A DNA stretch of 6,609 nucleotides from an uncultured Gemella sp. (lineage in GTDB: Bacteria; Bacillota; Bacilli; Staphylococcales; Gemellaceae), in the NCBI GenBank assembly GCA_945869755.1, contig CAMBPW010000052.1, forward strand, positions 1-6,609. Direction: 5' to 3'. The notes beneath the pieces are model-generated. The model was not told the origin of the DNA, made no database searches, and was given only the letters and a program-made list of their open reading frames with translations. A program made the translations under genes and the position numbers. This document shows, one piece after another, positions 1 to 5,926 of this stretch (position 1 is its first letter; every line of letters starts with the position of its first letter).

Positions 1-4
1 ATTA

Positions 5-607
5 TTAACGAGAGTAGTACTCTACTATTAATTGTTCTTTAATTTCTTGGTTTAGTTCGCTTCTTTCTGGAAGTCTTACTAATGAACCTTCTAACTTATC
101 TGCATCGAAAGTTAAGTATTCAGGTACGAAGTTTGTAATTTCTACTGCTTCTTTAATAATTTCTAAATTACGTGATTTTTCACGTACAGAAACTACTTGT
201 CCTGGTTTTACTTGGTAAGATGCTATGTCAACTTTTTTACCGTTAACAAGAACGTGTCCATGGTTTACTAATTGACGAGCTTGACGATTAGTACGAGCTA
301 ATCCTAAACTGTAAACTACTGAATCTAAACGAGTTGCTAATAAAGCCATAAAGTTTTCCCCGTGAAGACCTTGTAATTTTCCTGCTTTGTCAAATAATTT
401 ACGGAATTGTTTTTCGTTCATACCGTGTAAGTAACGAAGTTTTTGTTTTTCTTGTAATTGTAATCCGTACTCAGATAATTTTTTTCTTTGACCTGGACCA
501 TGTTGTCCTGGTGCGTAAGGACGTCTTGCTAACTCCTTACCAGTACCGCTTAGTGAAATTCCTAAACGACGAGATTTTTTCCAAGTTGAACCTGTAAAAC
601 GAGCCAT
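5..607 (-). CDS. rpsD: 30S ribosomal protein S4
   Basis: Primary 16S rRNA-binding protein that helps nucleate assembly of the 30S body; in Firmicutes it also represses its own mRNA. The 200-residue product has the usual length for the Bacillus protein. The N-terminus starts MARFTGSTWKKSRRLGISLS and runs on with RRPYAPGQHGPGQRKK (about 29-43), the conserved S4 N-terminal region. It has no cysteines, so it is the zinc-free form. The S4 RNA-binding domain spans roughly residues 92-155 (TRLDSVVYSLGLARTNRQAR, then HGHVLVNGKKVDI). The start is ATG at 605-607 with GGAGGAG at 614-620 and a 6-nt spacer. The frame is open further to a TTG at 647-649, but that codon lies inside a hairpin and would add 14 non-conserved residues. 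The gene is monocistronic from its own promoter as far as visible; its terminator is outside the window. Confidence 0.98.
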   Translation of the reverse strand: MARFTGSTWKKSRRLGISLSGTGKELARRPYAPGQHGPGQRKKLSEYGLQLQEKQKLRYLHGMNEKQFRKLFDKAGKLQGLHGENFMALLATRLDSVVYSLGLARTNRQARQLVNHGHVLVNGKKVDIASYQVKPGQVVSVREKSRNLEIIKEAVEITNFVPEYLTFDADKLEGSLVRLPERSELNQEIKEQLIVEYYSR

Positions 608-785
608 TATATGCTCCTCCTTATTTTCTTTTTGTTTTTGGTAAAACAAAAAGCGAAAATATCCATTTTTGTATATGTTATATCTCTGGAACTTCGTCTA
701 GCAGCATAGACTACGAGTTGCCACATTTTTAAAATGTATAACATAGAGGCAATAACAAATATTTCACTGCTATTATTTTACACTG
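608..785 (-). promoter_or_regulatory. Structured rpsD mRNA leader (probable S4 autoregulatory leader)
   Basis: About 178 nt lie between the predicted transcription start and the rpsD ATG, far longer than any other leader here, and they contain several complementary blocks. Helix 1: 774-768 with 757-751 (7 bp, one GU). Helix 2: TATGTTATA at 745-737 with TATAACATA at 682-674 (9 bp, perfect). Enclosed by helix 2 are a small hairpin CATTT/AAATG at 736-732/728-724 and an arm formed by GG-C-AACT (722-716) with AGTT-CC (693-688). That arm is capped by GTCTA/TAGAC (711-707/700-696) with a TGCTGC loop. It is established that Bacillus S4 represses rpsD through its leader RNA; that this leader works the same way is inferred from position and fold. 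I folded it by eye, with no covariance support. Confidence 0.72.
628..653 (-). promoter_or_regulatory. 11-bp perfect hairpin just upstream of the rpsD ribosome binding site
   Basis: In the transcript, CTTTTTGTTTT (653-643) pairs perfectly with AAAACAAAAAG (638-628) across an ACCA loop. The stem ends 7 nt before the GGAGGAG at 620-614. There is no U-run after it, so it is not an intrinsic terminator. It leaves the ribosome binding site free. It may be the 3' part of the S4 leader, an mRNA-stabilising stem, or one partner of an alternative fold. Confidence 0.55.
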
Positions 786-791
786 TTTAAT

Positions 792-820
792 AGTTTACCA
801 CTATATACAATTTAAGTCAA
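792..820 (-). promoter_or_regulatory. rpsD promoter (SigA type, extended -10)
   Basis: Minus strand: TTGACT at 820-815, a 17-bp spacer, then TAAACT at 797-792, preceded directly by TGG, which gives a TGn extended -10. The predicted start of transcription is near 785. The -35 begins 17 nt after the nitroreductase stop codon, and no intrinsic terminator is visible between them, so some read-through from the nitroreductase gene into the rpsD leader is possible. Confidence 0.75.
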
Positions 821-836
821 TAGTTTTATACTGAAT

Positions 837-1565
837 TTAAAATCCTTGTTTCTTTATTAATTCATTTGTAACTTTAATAGGTTTTTCTGTATAAAAATCA
901 GAAAATTTTTTACTCCATAATTTAGTTTCTCGTGCTTCTGCAAAAATTTCCATAGTATTATCATAATTTTCAATATCAATAATTTTTGAAATAGGAAATT
1001 TATTAAATCCAACATTTACATTATTATCAAATCTAGGTTTAACTCTTTCTGTAGTTAATTCTTCATCTAATTTTCCAATACTTAGTCCACAAATTGGATA
1101 AGCATACTTAGGAATACCAAGAAGTTCTATTAATTCTTTTGCAATTAATCGTATTCCACCACAACATACAGTTCCATATCCTAAAGATTCTGAAGCAATA
1201 ATTGCATTTTGCATAGCTAGAGATACATAAGTTGTCATAGTAATTATAGTATCTACATTATTTTCTATATCAAAATTTCCATTATGAATTTCACTAGCTA
1301 ACTTTTGCCTTGTCAGATCTGCACAAAACAATAAAAACACCGAACTTGTGTCTATATGTTGATTGTTAGTTAATAAGCTATAAATTTTATTTTTCAAATT
1401 TTCATCGTCTATAACTATAATACTATAATGTTGTCCATTCATCCAACTAGGAGCTTGTTTTGTCGCTTCAATAATTGAATCTAACTCTTCAACTAATAAT
1501 TTATGCCCTTTTACAAAACTTCTATTAGAACGGTGATTTTTTAATAATTTAATTACGTCATTCAT
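837..1565 (-). CDS. NfsA/FRP-type FMN-dependent nitroreductase
   Basis: Predicted cytoplasmic flavoprotein oxidoreductase that would use NAD(P)H to reduce nitro compounds, quinones or flavins; the true substrate is unknown. The 242 residues match the usual 240-250 of the NfsA/FRP group. HRSNRSF at 11-17 is the FMN-phosphate-binding start. PSWMNGQHY (39-47) takes the place of the usual S-N-x-Q flavin-contact segment. LAMQNAIIASESLGYGTVCCGGIR (116-139) is the dimer helix plus the GG-I-R flavin loop. KPR at 176-178 is also typical of NfsA-like members. The loop carries Cys134-Cys135, where I would expect residues such as Tyr-Ile. The start is ATG at 1563-1565, with GGGAGG at 1574-1579 and an 8-nt spacer. 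It is divergent from the TipA-like regulator with 135 bp between start codons. Its AT content looks higher than that of rpsD and gat. Confidence 0.88.
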   Translation of the reverse strand: MNDVIKLLKNHRSNRSFVKGHKLLVEELDSIIEATKQAPSWMNGQHYSIIVIDDENLKNKIYSLLTNNQHIDTSSVFLLFCADLTRQKLASEIHNGNFDIENNVDTIITMTTYVSLAMQNAIIASESLGYGTVCCGGIRLIAKELIELLGIPKYAYPICGLSIGKLDEELTTERVKPRFDNNVNVGFNKFPISKIIDIENYDNTMEIFAEARETKLWSKKFSDFYTEKPIKVTNELIKKQGF

Positions 1566-1596
1566 ACTAAATTCCTCCCATAATATATTTACTTAA

Positions 1597-1625
1597 ATTA
1601 TAAAGAAAAAAACATAAATTTTCAA
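1597..1625 (-). promoter_or_regulatory. Nitroreductase promoter (SigA type)
   Basis: Minus strand: TTGAAA at 1625-1620, a 17-bp spacer, then a perfect TATAAT at 1602-1597. Transcription would start near 1590, leaving a leader of about 25 nt containing GGGAGG. The element does not overlap the MerR-type operator at 1647-1667 and has a normal spacer. If the neighbouring regulator affects this gene, it would not be by the spacer-untwisting mechanism usual for MerR proteins. Confidence 0.7.
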
Positions 1626-1643
1626 TTAATAAAATAATACCAC

Positions 1644-1674
1644 TTGACTATAACGTTAAGTAATAGTTTATAAT
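1644..1674 (+). promoter_or_regulatory. MerR-type promoter with 19-bp spacer (regulator's own promoter)
   Basis: TTGACT at 1644-1649 and a perfect TATAAT at 1669-1674 are separated by 19 bp. That spacing is the hallmark of promoters activated by MerR-family proteins, which twist the overlong spacer into register. Predicted transcription start is near 1681, about 20 nt before the ATG of the TipA-like gene. Confidence 0.8.
1647..1667 (+). promoter_or_regulatory. Predicted MerR/TipA operator (spacer dyad)
   Basis: A 21-bp imperfect dyad is centred on 1657, inside the promoter spacer: ACTAT (1647-1651) against ATAGT (1663-1667), with AC/GT and a central T/A pair further in. Eight of ten base pairs are symmetric. 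Position and size fit a dimeric MerR-family binding site, so autoregulation by the gene downstream is the natural reading. Confidence 0.68.
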
Positions 1675-1700
1675 ACAATTAACGAGAGGAGATAATAAAA

Positions 1701-2426
1701 ATGATGACAGTAAATGAAGTTAGTAAAATAACAGGTGTGAGTGTACGCACTCTACAATATTATGACAATATAGGCATTCTTCATCCTACAAGTTACACAG
1801 ATGCTGGATACCGATTGTATGACGATACAGCAATAGAAAAATTACAACAAATTTTGCTGTTTAAAGAACTCGAATTCTCGTTAAAAGAAATTAAGAAGAT
1901 AATATATTCAGAAAATTTCGATAAAAATAAAGCATTAGAACAACAAATTGAAATACTAACTCTTAAAAAGGAACATTTTGAAAATCTTATTAATTTCGCT
2001 AAAACTATAAAAGATAAAGGAGAAAACAAAATGAACTTTGATATATTTAATAAAACAAAAATTGAAGAATATACAAAAAAAGCAAAAGAACAATGGCAAC
2101 ATACGCCAGAATATAAAGAATTTGAAGAAAAAACAAAAAACTACTCAAACTACAAACAACAAGAAATTTATAGAAATTTTATGTCAATATTTATTGAATT
2201 AGGAAATATGAAAGAAAGTAATCCAAATGATGAACAAGTACAATTAAAAATAAAAAAATTACAAAATTATATTTCAACCAATTTTTACAACTGTTCTAAT
2301 GACATTTTGAAACAATTAGGAAAAATATACGCTAGTGGAGGCGAATTTACAAAAAATATAGATAAAGTTGCAAGTAACGGAACTGCTAATTTTGTGGCAA
2401 AAGCTATAGAAATTTATTGTAAGTAA
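1701..2426 (+). CDS. TipA-like MerR-family transcriptional regulator with TipAS drug-recognition domain
   Basis: Ligand-responsive DNA-binding regulator of 241 residues, close to the 253 of Streptomyces TipAL. The MerR winged helix-turn-helix is at about 2-70 (VNEVSKITGVSVRTLQYYDN, then GYRLYDD and LLFKELEFSLKEI). A dimerisation coiled coil runs over about 74-105. The TipAS (antibiotic-recognition) domain is at about 113-241: AKEQWQHTPEYKEF near 128-141, NFYNCSNDILKQLGKIY near 194-210, GGEFTKNIDK near 213-222. In Streptomyces this domain binds thiopeptide antibiotics, covalently through a cysteine. Cys198 in FYNCS is a candidate equivalent, but I could not align it precisely. The start is the first of two adjacent ATGs, with GAGAGGAG at 1684-1691 and a 9-nt spacer. 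An internal ribosome binding site and Met111 could give a separate 131-residue TipAS. Ligand unknown; the divergent nitroreductase is a possible but unproven target. Confidence 0.9.
   Translation: MMTVNEVSKITGVSVRTLQYYDNIGILHPTSYTDAGYRLYDDTAIEKLQQILLFKELEFSLKEIKKIIYSENFDKNKALEQQIEILTLKKEHFENLINFAKTIKDKGENKMNFDIFNKTKIEEYTKKAKEQWQHTPEYKEFEEKTKNYSNYKQQEIYRNFMSIFIELGNMKESNPNDEQVQLKIKKLQNYISTNFYNCSNDILKQLGKIYASGGEFTKNIDKVASNGTANFVAKAIEIYCK
2016..2033 (+). promoter_or_regulatory. Internal ribosome binding site and ATG for a TipAS-like short product
   Basis: AAAGGAG at 2016-2022, an 8-nt spacer, then ATG at 2031-2033, in frame at codon 111 of the regulator. Translation from here would give 131 residues (2031-2426), consisting of the drug-recognition domain alone. 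In Streptomyces lividans tipA, a short TipAS product starts at essentially the same residue and is made in excess over TipAL. The site is as good as those of the annotated genes in this window. Production of the short protein is inferred. Confidence 0.6.
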
Positions 2427-2442
2427 TAAATTAAAATTATAT

Positions 2443-2493
2443 AAATTTAATTTTAAAATCTCCTTGATACACGTTAATTTTAAAATTAAATTT
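2443..2493 (+). terminator. AT-only inverted repeat downstream of the TipA-like gene (possible terminator)
   Basis: A 17-bp perfect inverted repeat made only of A and T (arms 2443-2459 and 2477-2493) surrounds a 17-nt loop, starting 16 nt after the stop codon. The right arm ends in TTT but is followed by CGCC rather than a U-run, so a terminator role is weak. An alternative 9-bp stem, TTAAAATTA/TAATTTTAA (2431-2439/2448-2456), uses part of the left arm and would exclude the larger one. In sequence this AT-rich, such repeats may also arise by chance. Confidence 0.4.
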
Positions 2494-2522
2494 CGCCTAA
2501 ATAATATATAATTTATAAATAT

Positions 2523-2566
2523 AATAGCTCTTTAAATAAGTATATATACCTATTTAAAGAGCTATT
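2523..2566 (-). terminator. gatCAB operon terminator (16-bp hairpin, possibly bidirectional)
   Basis: AATAGCTCTTTAAATA (2523-2538) is the exact reverse complement of 2551-2566, with a 12-nt loop that contains the palindrome GTATATATAC. The hairpin lies 9 nt past the gatB stop. The minus-strand sequence beyond it (ATATTTATAAATT) is U-rich but interrupted. The plus-strand flank (CACTATAATTT) is poorer, so termination is best supported for the gat direction. It sits between convergent genes, where it could also catch transcripts of the TipA-like gene. Confidence 0.75.
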
Positions 2567-2575
2567 CACTATAAT

Positions 2576-4003
2576 TTATCTTTTCGCTATTTCTTCTAGT
2601 AACATTTTATTTATCATTTGTGGGTTCGCTTGCCCTTTTGATGCTTTCATAATTTGTCCAACTAAGAATCCAATAGCTCTGTCTTTCCCATTTTTGAAAT
2701 CTTCTATTGATTGTGGATTATTGTCTAATGCTTCATTTACCCAAGCAGATAATTGACCAGCGTCAGATACTTGAACTAATCCTTTTGCTTTTACAATTTC
2801 TTCTGCTTTTCCACCATTTTCAATTAATTCTGCAAAAACAGTTTTTGCTATTTTACTTGAGATAGTTCCATCTGTAATAAGTTTAATCATTCCAGCTAAA
2901 CCTTCTCCCGTTAATTTTGTTTCTTTTAATTCTTTTTGTTCTTTATTTAAATAAGCATTAACATCAACCATCAAATAATTTGAAGCTAATTTTGGATCTG
3001 CTCCCAGTTTTACTGTTTCTTCAAACATATCAGACATTTCTTTTGTTAATGTTAAAACATGTGCATCATAAGCAGGTAACCCTAATTCTTCTTGATATCT
3101 CTTACGACGTGCATCTGGTAATTCTGGTATTGTTGCACGAACTTCTTCCATCCACTCATCAGAAATTATCATAGGTACGATATCTGGCTCGGGGAAGTAT
3201 CTATAATCATCAGATCCTTCTTTAACACGCATAAGTTTTGTAGTTCCCGTAGTTTCATCGAAACGACGAGTTTCTTGCTTAATTTCTCCACCTGATAAAA
3301 TAACTTGTTCTTGACGTTTTTCTTCAAACTCAAGTCCTTTTTTAACAAATGTAAATGAATTTAAATTTTTTAATTCTGTTTTTGTACCAAATTCTTTTTG
3401 TCCGTATGGACGGATAGAAATGTTAGCATCACAACGCATCGAACCTTCTTCCATCTTAACGTCAGATACTTCTATATATTGAATAATAGAACGTAATTTT
3501 TCTAAGTAAGCATAAGCTTCTTCCGGAGTTCTAATATCTGGTTCAGATACTATTTCTATTAACGGAGTTCCTTGACGGTTTAAGTCCACTAATGAATATC
3601 CATTTTTGTGAGTTAATTTTCCTGCATCTTCTTCAAGGTGTGCACGAGTAATACCTATACGTTTAGTTTCTCCATTTACTTCAATATCTATCCAACCATT
3701 TTCTCCAATCGGCTGATCAAACTGTGAAATTTGATATGCCTTTGGATTATCTGGATAAAAATAATTTTTTCTATCAAATTTTGATTCTTTTGCTACGGTC
3801 ATATTAAGAGCCATAGCTGCTTTCATTCCCCATTCTACTGCACGTTTATTTATAACTGGCAAAACTCCTGGATATCCTAAATCAATAACCGATGTATTTG
3901 TATTAGGTTCTGCTCCAAAATGTGCAGGTGATGATGAGAATATTTTTGAATTTGTTTTAAGTTCTACGTGGACTTCTAGTCCAATTACTGTTTCAAAATG
4001 CAT
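2576..4003 (-). CDS. gatB: Asp/Glu-tRNA(Asn/Gln) amidotransferase subunit B
   Basis: Kinase and tRNA-binding subunit of GatCAB. It phosphorylates the mischarged Glu (or Asp) on tRNA and accepts ammonia from GatA to make Gln-tRNA(Gln) or Asn-tRNA(Asn). At 475 residues it is full length (B. subtilis about 476). The catalytic cradle fills about 1-290: VIGLEVHVELKT (6-17), RKNYFYPDNPKAYQISQ (78-94), TRAHLEEDAGKLTH (119-132), LVDLNRQGTPLIEIVSEPD (138-156), MRCDANIS (189-196), GTKTELKNLNSF (206-217) and DYRYFPEPDI (266-275). The C-terminal helical and YqeY-like tail ends in GFLVGQIMKASKGQANP (445-461), which contacts the tRNA. ATG start with AGGAGA at 4011-4016 and a 7-nt spacer, 17 nt after gatA. 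Last gene of the operon. Confidence 0.98.
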   Translation of the reverse strand: MHFETVIGLEVHVELKTNSKIFSSSPAHFGAEPNTNTSVIDLGYPGVLPVINKRAVEWGMKAAMALNMTVAKESKFDRKNYFYPDNPKAYQISQFDQPIGENGWIDIEVNGETKRIGITRAHLEEDAGKLTHKNGYSLVDLNRQGTPLIEIVSEPDIRTPEEAYAYLEKLRSIIQYIEVSDVKMEEGSMRCDANISIRPYGQKEFGTKTELKNLNSFTFVKKGLEFEEKRQEQVILSGGEIKQETRRFDETTGTTKLMRVKEGSDDYRYFPEPDIVPMIISDEWMEEVRATIPELPDARRKRYQEELGLPAYDAHVLTLTKEMSDMFEETVKLGADPKLASNYLMVDVNAYLNKEQKELKETKLTGEGLAGMIKLITDGTISSKIAKTVFAELIENGGKAEEIVKAKGLVQVSDAGQLSAWVNEALDNNPQSIEDFKNGKDRAIGFLVGQIMKASKGQANPQMINKMLLEEIAKR

Positions 4004-4020
4004 AAAATGTTCTCCTAATA

Positions 4021-5478
4021 TTAAAGTTCAATTTTCTTATTATGTAGATTAAAATAATTTTCAAAATTATATGCTACATCATAAATAGTTGATTCCGCAA
4101 ATGGTTTTCCTATTATTTGCATACCTATTGGACGTTTTCCTTTAAATCCACATGGAATACTAATAGCTGGTAATCCTGCCATATTCACAGGAATAGTTAA
4201 TATATCATTTGCATACATAGTAATTGGATCCGTAATTTCTTCTCCAATATTAAATGCAACTGTCGGTGCAGTAGGCCCGATAACAACGTCATACTCTGCG
4301 AAAATTTTATCAAAATCTTCTTTAATAAGTGTTCTAACTTTTTGTGCTTTTTTATAATAAGCATCATAATAACCAGAAGATAAAACATACGTTCCTAACA
4401 TTATACGACGTTTAACTTCTGCACCAAAACCTTCTCCACGAGTTTTTTTGTAAACTTCTTCTAAGTTAGTTGCATTTTCACTTCTATATCCATATCTTAT
4501 TCCATCAAAACGAGAAAGGTTAGAACTAGCTTCTGCAGAAGCAATTATGTAATAAGTTTCTATTGAATAAGCAGTATTTGGTAAAGAAACTTCTTCTACT
4601 ATTGCTCCTTGACTTTCTAAATATTTAACTCCTTCTAAAACACTTGCTTTAACTTCTTCATCAACACCATCTCCAAAATATTCTTTTGGTAATGCTATTT
4701 TCATTCCTTTTATATCTCCCGTAATTATTTCGCTAAATTTTGGAACATTTACAGGAGCACTTGTCATATCATTTTCATCAAGACCAGAAATAATTTCTAA
4801 AACTTTTGCATTATCTTTAACTGTTCTTGTCATAGGTCCAATTTGGTCTAATGAAGACGCAAAAGCTACAAGTCCAAAACGTGAAACACGACCATAAGTT
4901 GGTTTAAGTCCTACAATTCCACAATAAGATGCAGGTTGACGAACAGAACCCCCAGTATCACTTCCAAGAGTAAAAGAAACTTGCCCTGCTGCTATTGCAG
5001 ATGCACTACCTCCACTAGATCCACCTGGAACTGCATCTAAATCATGAGGGTTACGTGTTAATTTGTAGTAAGAAGTTTCTGTTGAGCCTCCCATTGCAAA
5101 TTCATCCATATTTAATTTTCCTATTAAAATAGGATTTTCAGCATTTAATTTAGTCATTACAGTTGCATCATAAATAGGGTTAAACCCTTGTAAAATTTTT
5201 GACGCACAAGTAGTTTCAATATTTTTCGTTACAATATTATCTTTAATTCCCATAGGAATACCAAAAAGTTTTCCTGAAAACTCATTTTTAGCTTGTTTTT
5301 CATCTAAAACTTTTGCTTGATTATACGCTAATTCTTCTGTCAAACTAATAAAAGAACCTACTTTTTCATCTGTTGCTTTTATTCTATCAAAAGAACTTTT
5401 AACTAATTCAGAGGGTTTAACTTCTTTATTTTTAATTTTACTTTCTAAACTCTCTAATGATTCATACATAAAATCCAT
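4021..5478 (-). CDS. gatA: Asp/Glu-tRNA(Asn/Gln) amidotransferase subunit A
   Basis: Glutaminase subunit of GatCAB, an amidase-signature enzyme that hydrolyses glutamine and passes ammonia through a tunnel to GatB. The 485 residues equal the B. subtilis length. The Ser-cisSer-Lys triad is complete: Lys79 in GIPMGIKDN, Ser154 in PGGSSGGS, and nucleophile Ser178 in GSDTGGSVRQPAS. This is the same numbering as S. aureus GatA. Other conserved blocks are IGKLNMDEFAMGGSTETS (119-136), LKPTYGRVSRFGLVAFASSL (191-210) and, near the C-terminus, MYANDILTIPVNMAGLPA. ATG at 5476-5478 is preferred over Met4 because AGGAG at 5486-5490 is 7 nt away from it. It lies 15 nt downstream of gatC, consistent with co-translation of the subunits. 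Confidence 0.98.
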   Translation of the reverse strand: MDFMYESLESLESKIKNKEVKPSELVKSSFDRIKATDEKVGSFISLTEELAYNQAKVLDEKQAKNEFSGKLFGIPMGIKDNIVTKNIETTCASKILQGFNPIYDATVMTKLNAENPILIGKLNMDEFAMGGSTETSYYKLTRNPHDLDAVPGGSSGGSASAIAAGQVSFTLGSDTGGSVRQPASYCGIVGLKPTYGRVSRFGLVAFASSLDQIGPMTRTVKDNAKVLEIISGLDENDMTSAPVNVPKFSEIITGDIKGMKIALPKEYFGDGVDEEVKASVLEGVKYLESQGAIVEEVSLPNTAYSIETYYIIASAEASSNLSRFDGIRYGYRSENATNLEEVYKKTRGEGFGAEVKRRIMLGTYVLSSGYYDAYYKKAQKVRTLIKEDFDKIFAEYDVVIGPTAPTVAFNIGEEITDPITMYANDILTIPVNMAGLPAISIPCGFKGKRPIGMQIIGKPFAESTIYDVAYNFENYFNLHNKKIEL

Positions 5479-5493
5479 TAATCTTCTCCTTAA

Positions 5494-5784
5494 TTAATCA
5501 ATAATTGTCGGCACTTTAAATTGCCCCGCTTCTTGCTCATAGGCATTTTTTAGTACTTCTTCTCTATTTAATCCTTCACTAGCAACATCTTCTCTAAAAA
5601 CATTTACTAAATCTAAAACGTGATAAGTAGGTTTAACTTCTTCAGTATTTACTGCTGATAAATTTTCTACTAAAGTTACAATTTTCTCTAATTGTTCTGT
5701 ATAAAGTTCTACTTCTGATTCTTTTATTTCAAGTCTTGCAAGGTGTGCAATATGTTCAACTTGCTCTTTAGTAATCTTAGACAT
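5494..5784 (-). CDS. gatC: Asp/Glu-tRNA(Asn/Gln) amidotransferase subunit C
   Basis: Small subunit that wraps around the GatA-GatB interface and stabilises the complex. The 96 residues are the standard Bacillus length. Family signatures are EQVEHIAHLARLEI near the N-terminus (8-21), LVNVFREDV in the middle (59-67) and EQEAGQFKVPTII at the C-terminus (83-95). The C-terminal motif reads NAYEQEAG where I recall NAPEQEAG as usual, a minor variation. ATG start with TGGAGG at 5791-5796 and a 6-nt spacer. First gene of the gatC-gatA-gatB operon, directly behind the promoter at 5819-5847. Presence of the whole operon implies indirect charging of tRNA(Gln), since low-GC Gram-positives generally lack glutaminyl-tRNA synthetase. 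Confidence 0.97.
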   Translation of the reverse strand: MSKITKEQVEHIAHLARLEIKESEVELYTEQLEKIVTLVENLSAVNTEEVKPTYHVLDLVNVFREDVASEGLNREEVLKNAYEQEAGQFKVPTIID

Positions 5785-5818
5785 ATTTTTCCTCCAATTT
5801 CAATCTATACATCACAAT

Positions 5819-5847
5819 ATAATAGCATAAAAATATTATTTTATCAA
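5819..5847 (-). promoter_or_regulatory. gatCAB promoter (SigA type, extended -10)
   Basis: Minus strand: TTGATA at 5847-5842, a 17-bp spacer, and TATTAT at 5824-5819 directly preceded by TGC (TGn extended -10). Predicted transcription start near 5812 gives a short leader of about 28 nt. That leaves no room for a T-box or other large riboswitch, so the operon is probably expressed constitutively. Confidence 0.78.
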
Positions 5848-5870
5848 TATTTTTAATAGCTTAATAAAGC

Positions 5871-5918
5871 AAAAATAAAAAAGTTAATAGCTAAATTTTA
5901 TACTTAACTATTAACTTT
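5871..5918 (-). terminator. Intrinsic terminator of the membrane-protein gene
   Basis: In minus-strand transcript order, AAAGTTAATAG (5918-5908) pairs perfectly with CTATTAACTTT (5890-5880) over 11 bp. A TTTTATTTTT tract follows at 5880-5871. It begins 8 nt after the stop codon of the gene at 5927-6609 and separates that gene from the gat promoter. The stem has few G-C pairs, as expected in this AT-rich genome. Confidence 0.8.
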
Positions 5919-5926
5919 ATAAATTT

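Noticed and set aside
608..649. Longer S4 reading frame starting at TTG 647-649
   Set aside because: It adds 14 non-conserved residues, its start codon lies inside the 11-bp hairpin, and the ATG at 607 has an excellent ribosome binding site and the canonical MARFTG start.
785..836. Intrinsic terminator for the nitroreductase gene
   Set aside because: Only a 5-bp ACTAT/ATAGT pairing is present with no U-run, and the region is taken up by the rpsD promoter.
1793..2029. Minus-strand open frame of 78 codons inside the TipA-like gene
   Set aside because: It is fully contained in a well-supported MerR/TipAS gene, lacks a ribosome binding site and gives a low-complexity Ser/Phe/Ile-rich product.
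2980..3174. Plus-strand open frame antisense to gatB
   Set aside because: The Leu-rich product has no recognisable domain, and the frame mirrors the codons of conserved gatB.
4197..4388. Minus-strand open frame inside gatA in another frame
   Set aside because: The product is low-complexity Leu/Lys-rich with no ribosome binding site and lies entirely within conserved gatA.
5785..5926. T-box or amino-acid riboswitch upstream of gatC
   Set aside because: The promoter leaves only about 28 nt of leader, and the only hairpin nearby is the terminator of the preceding gene.
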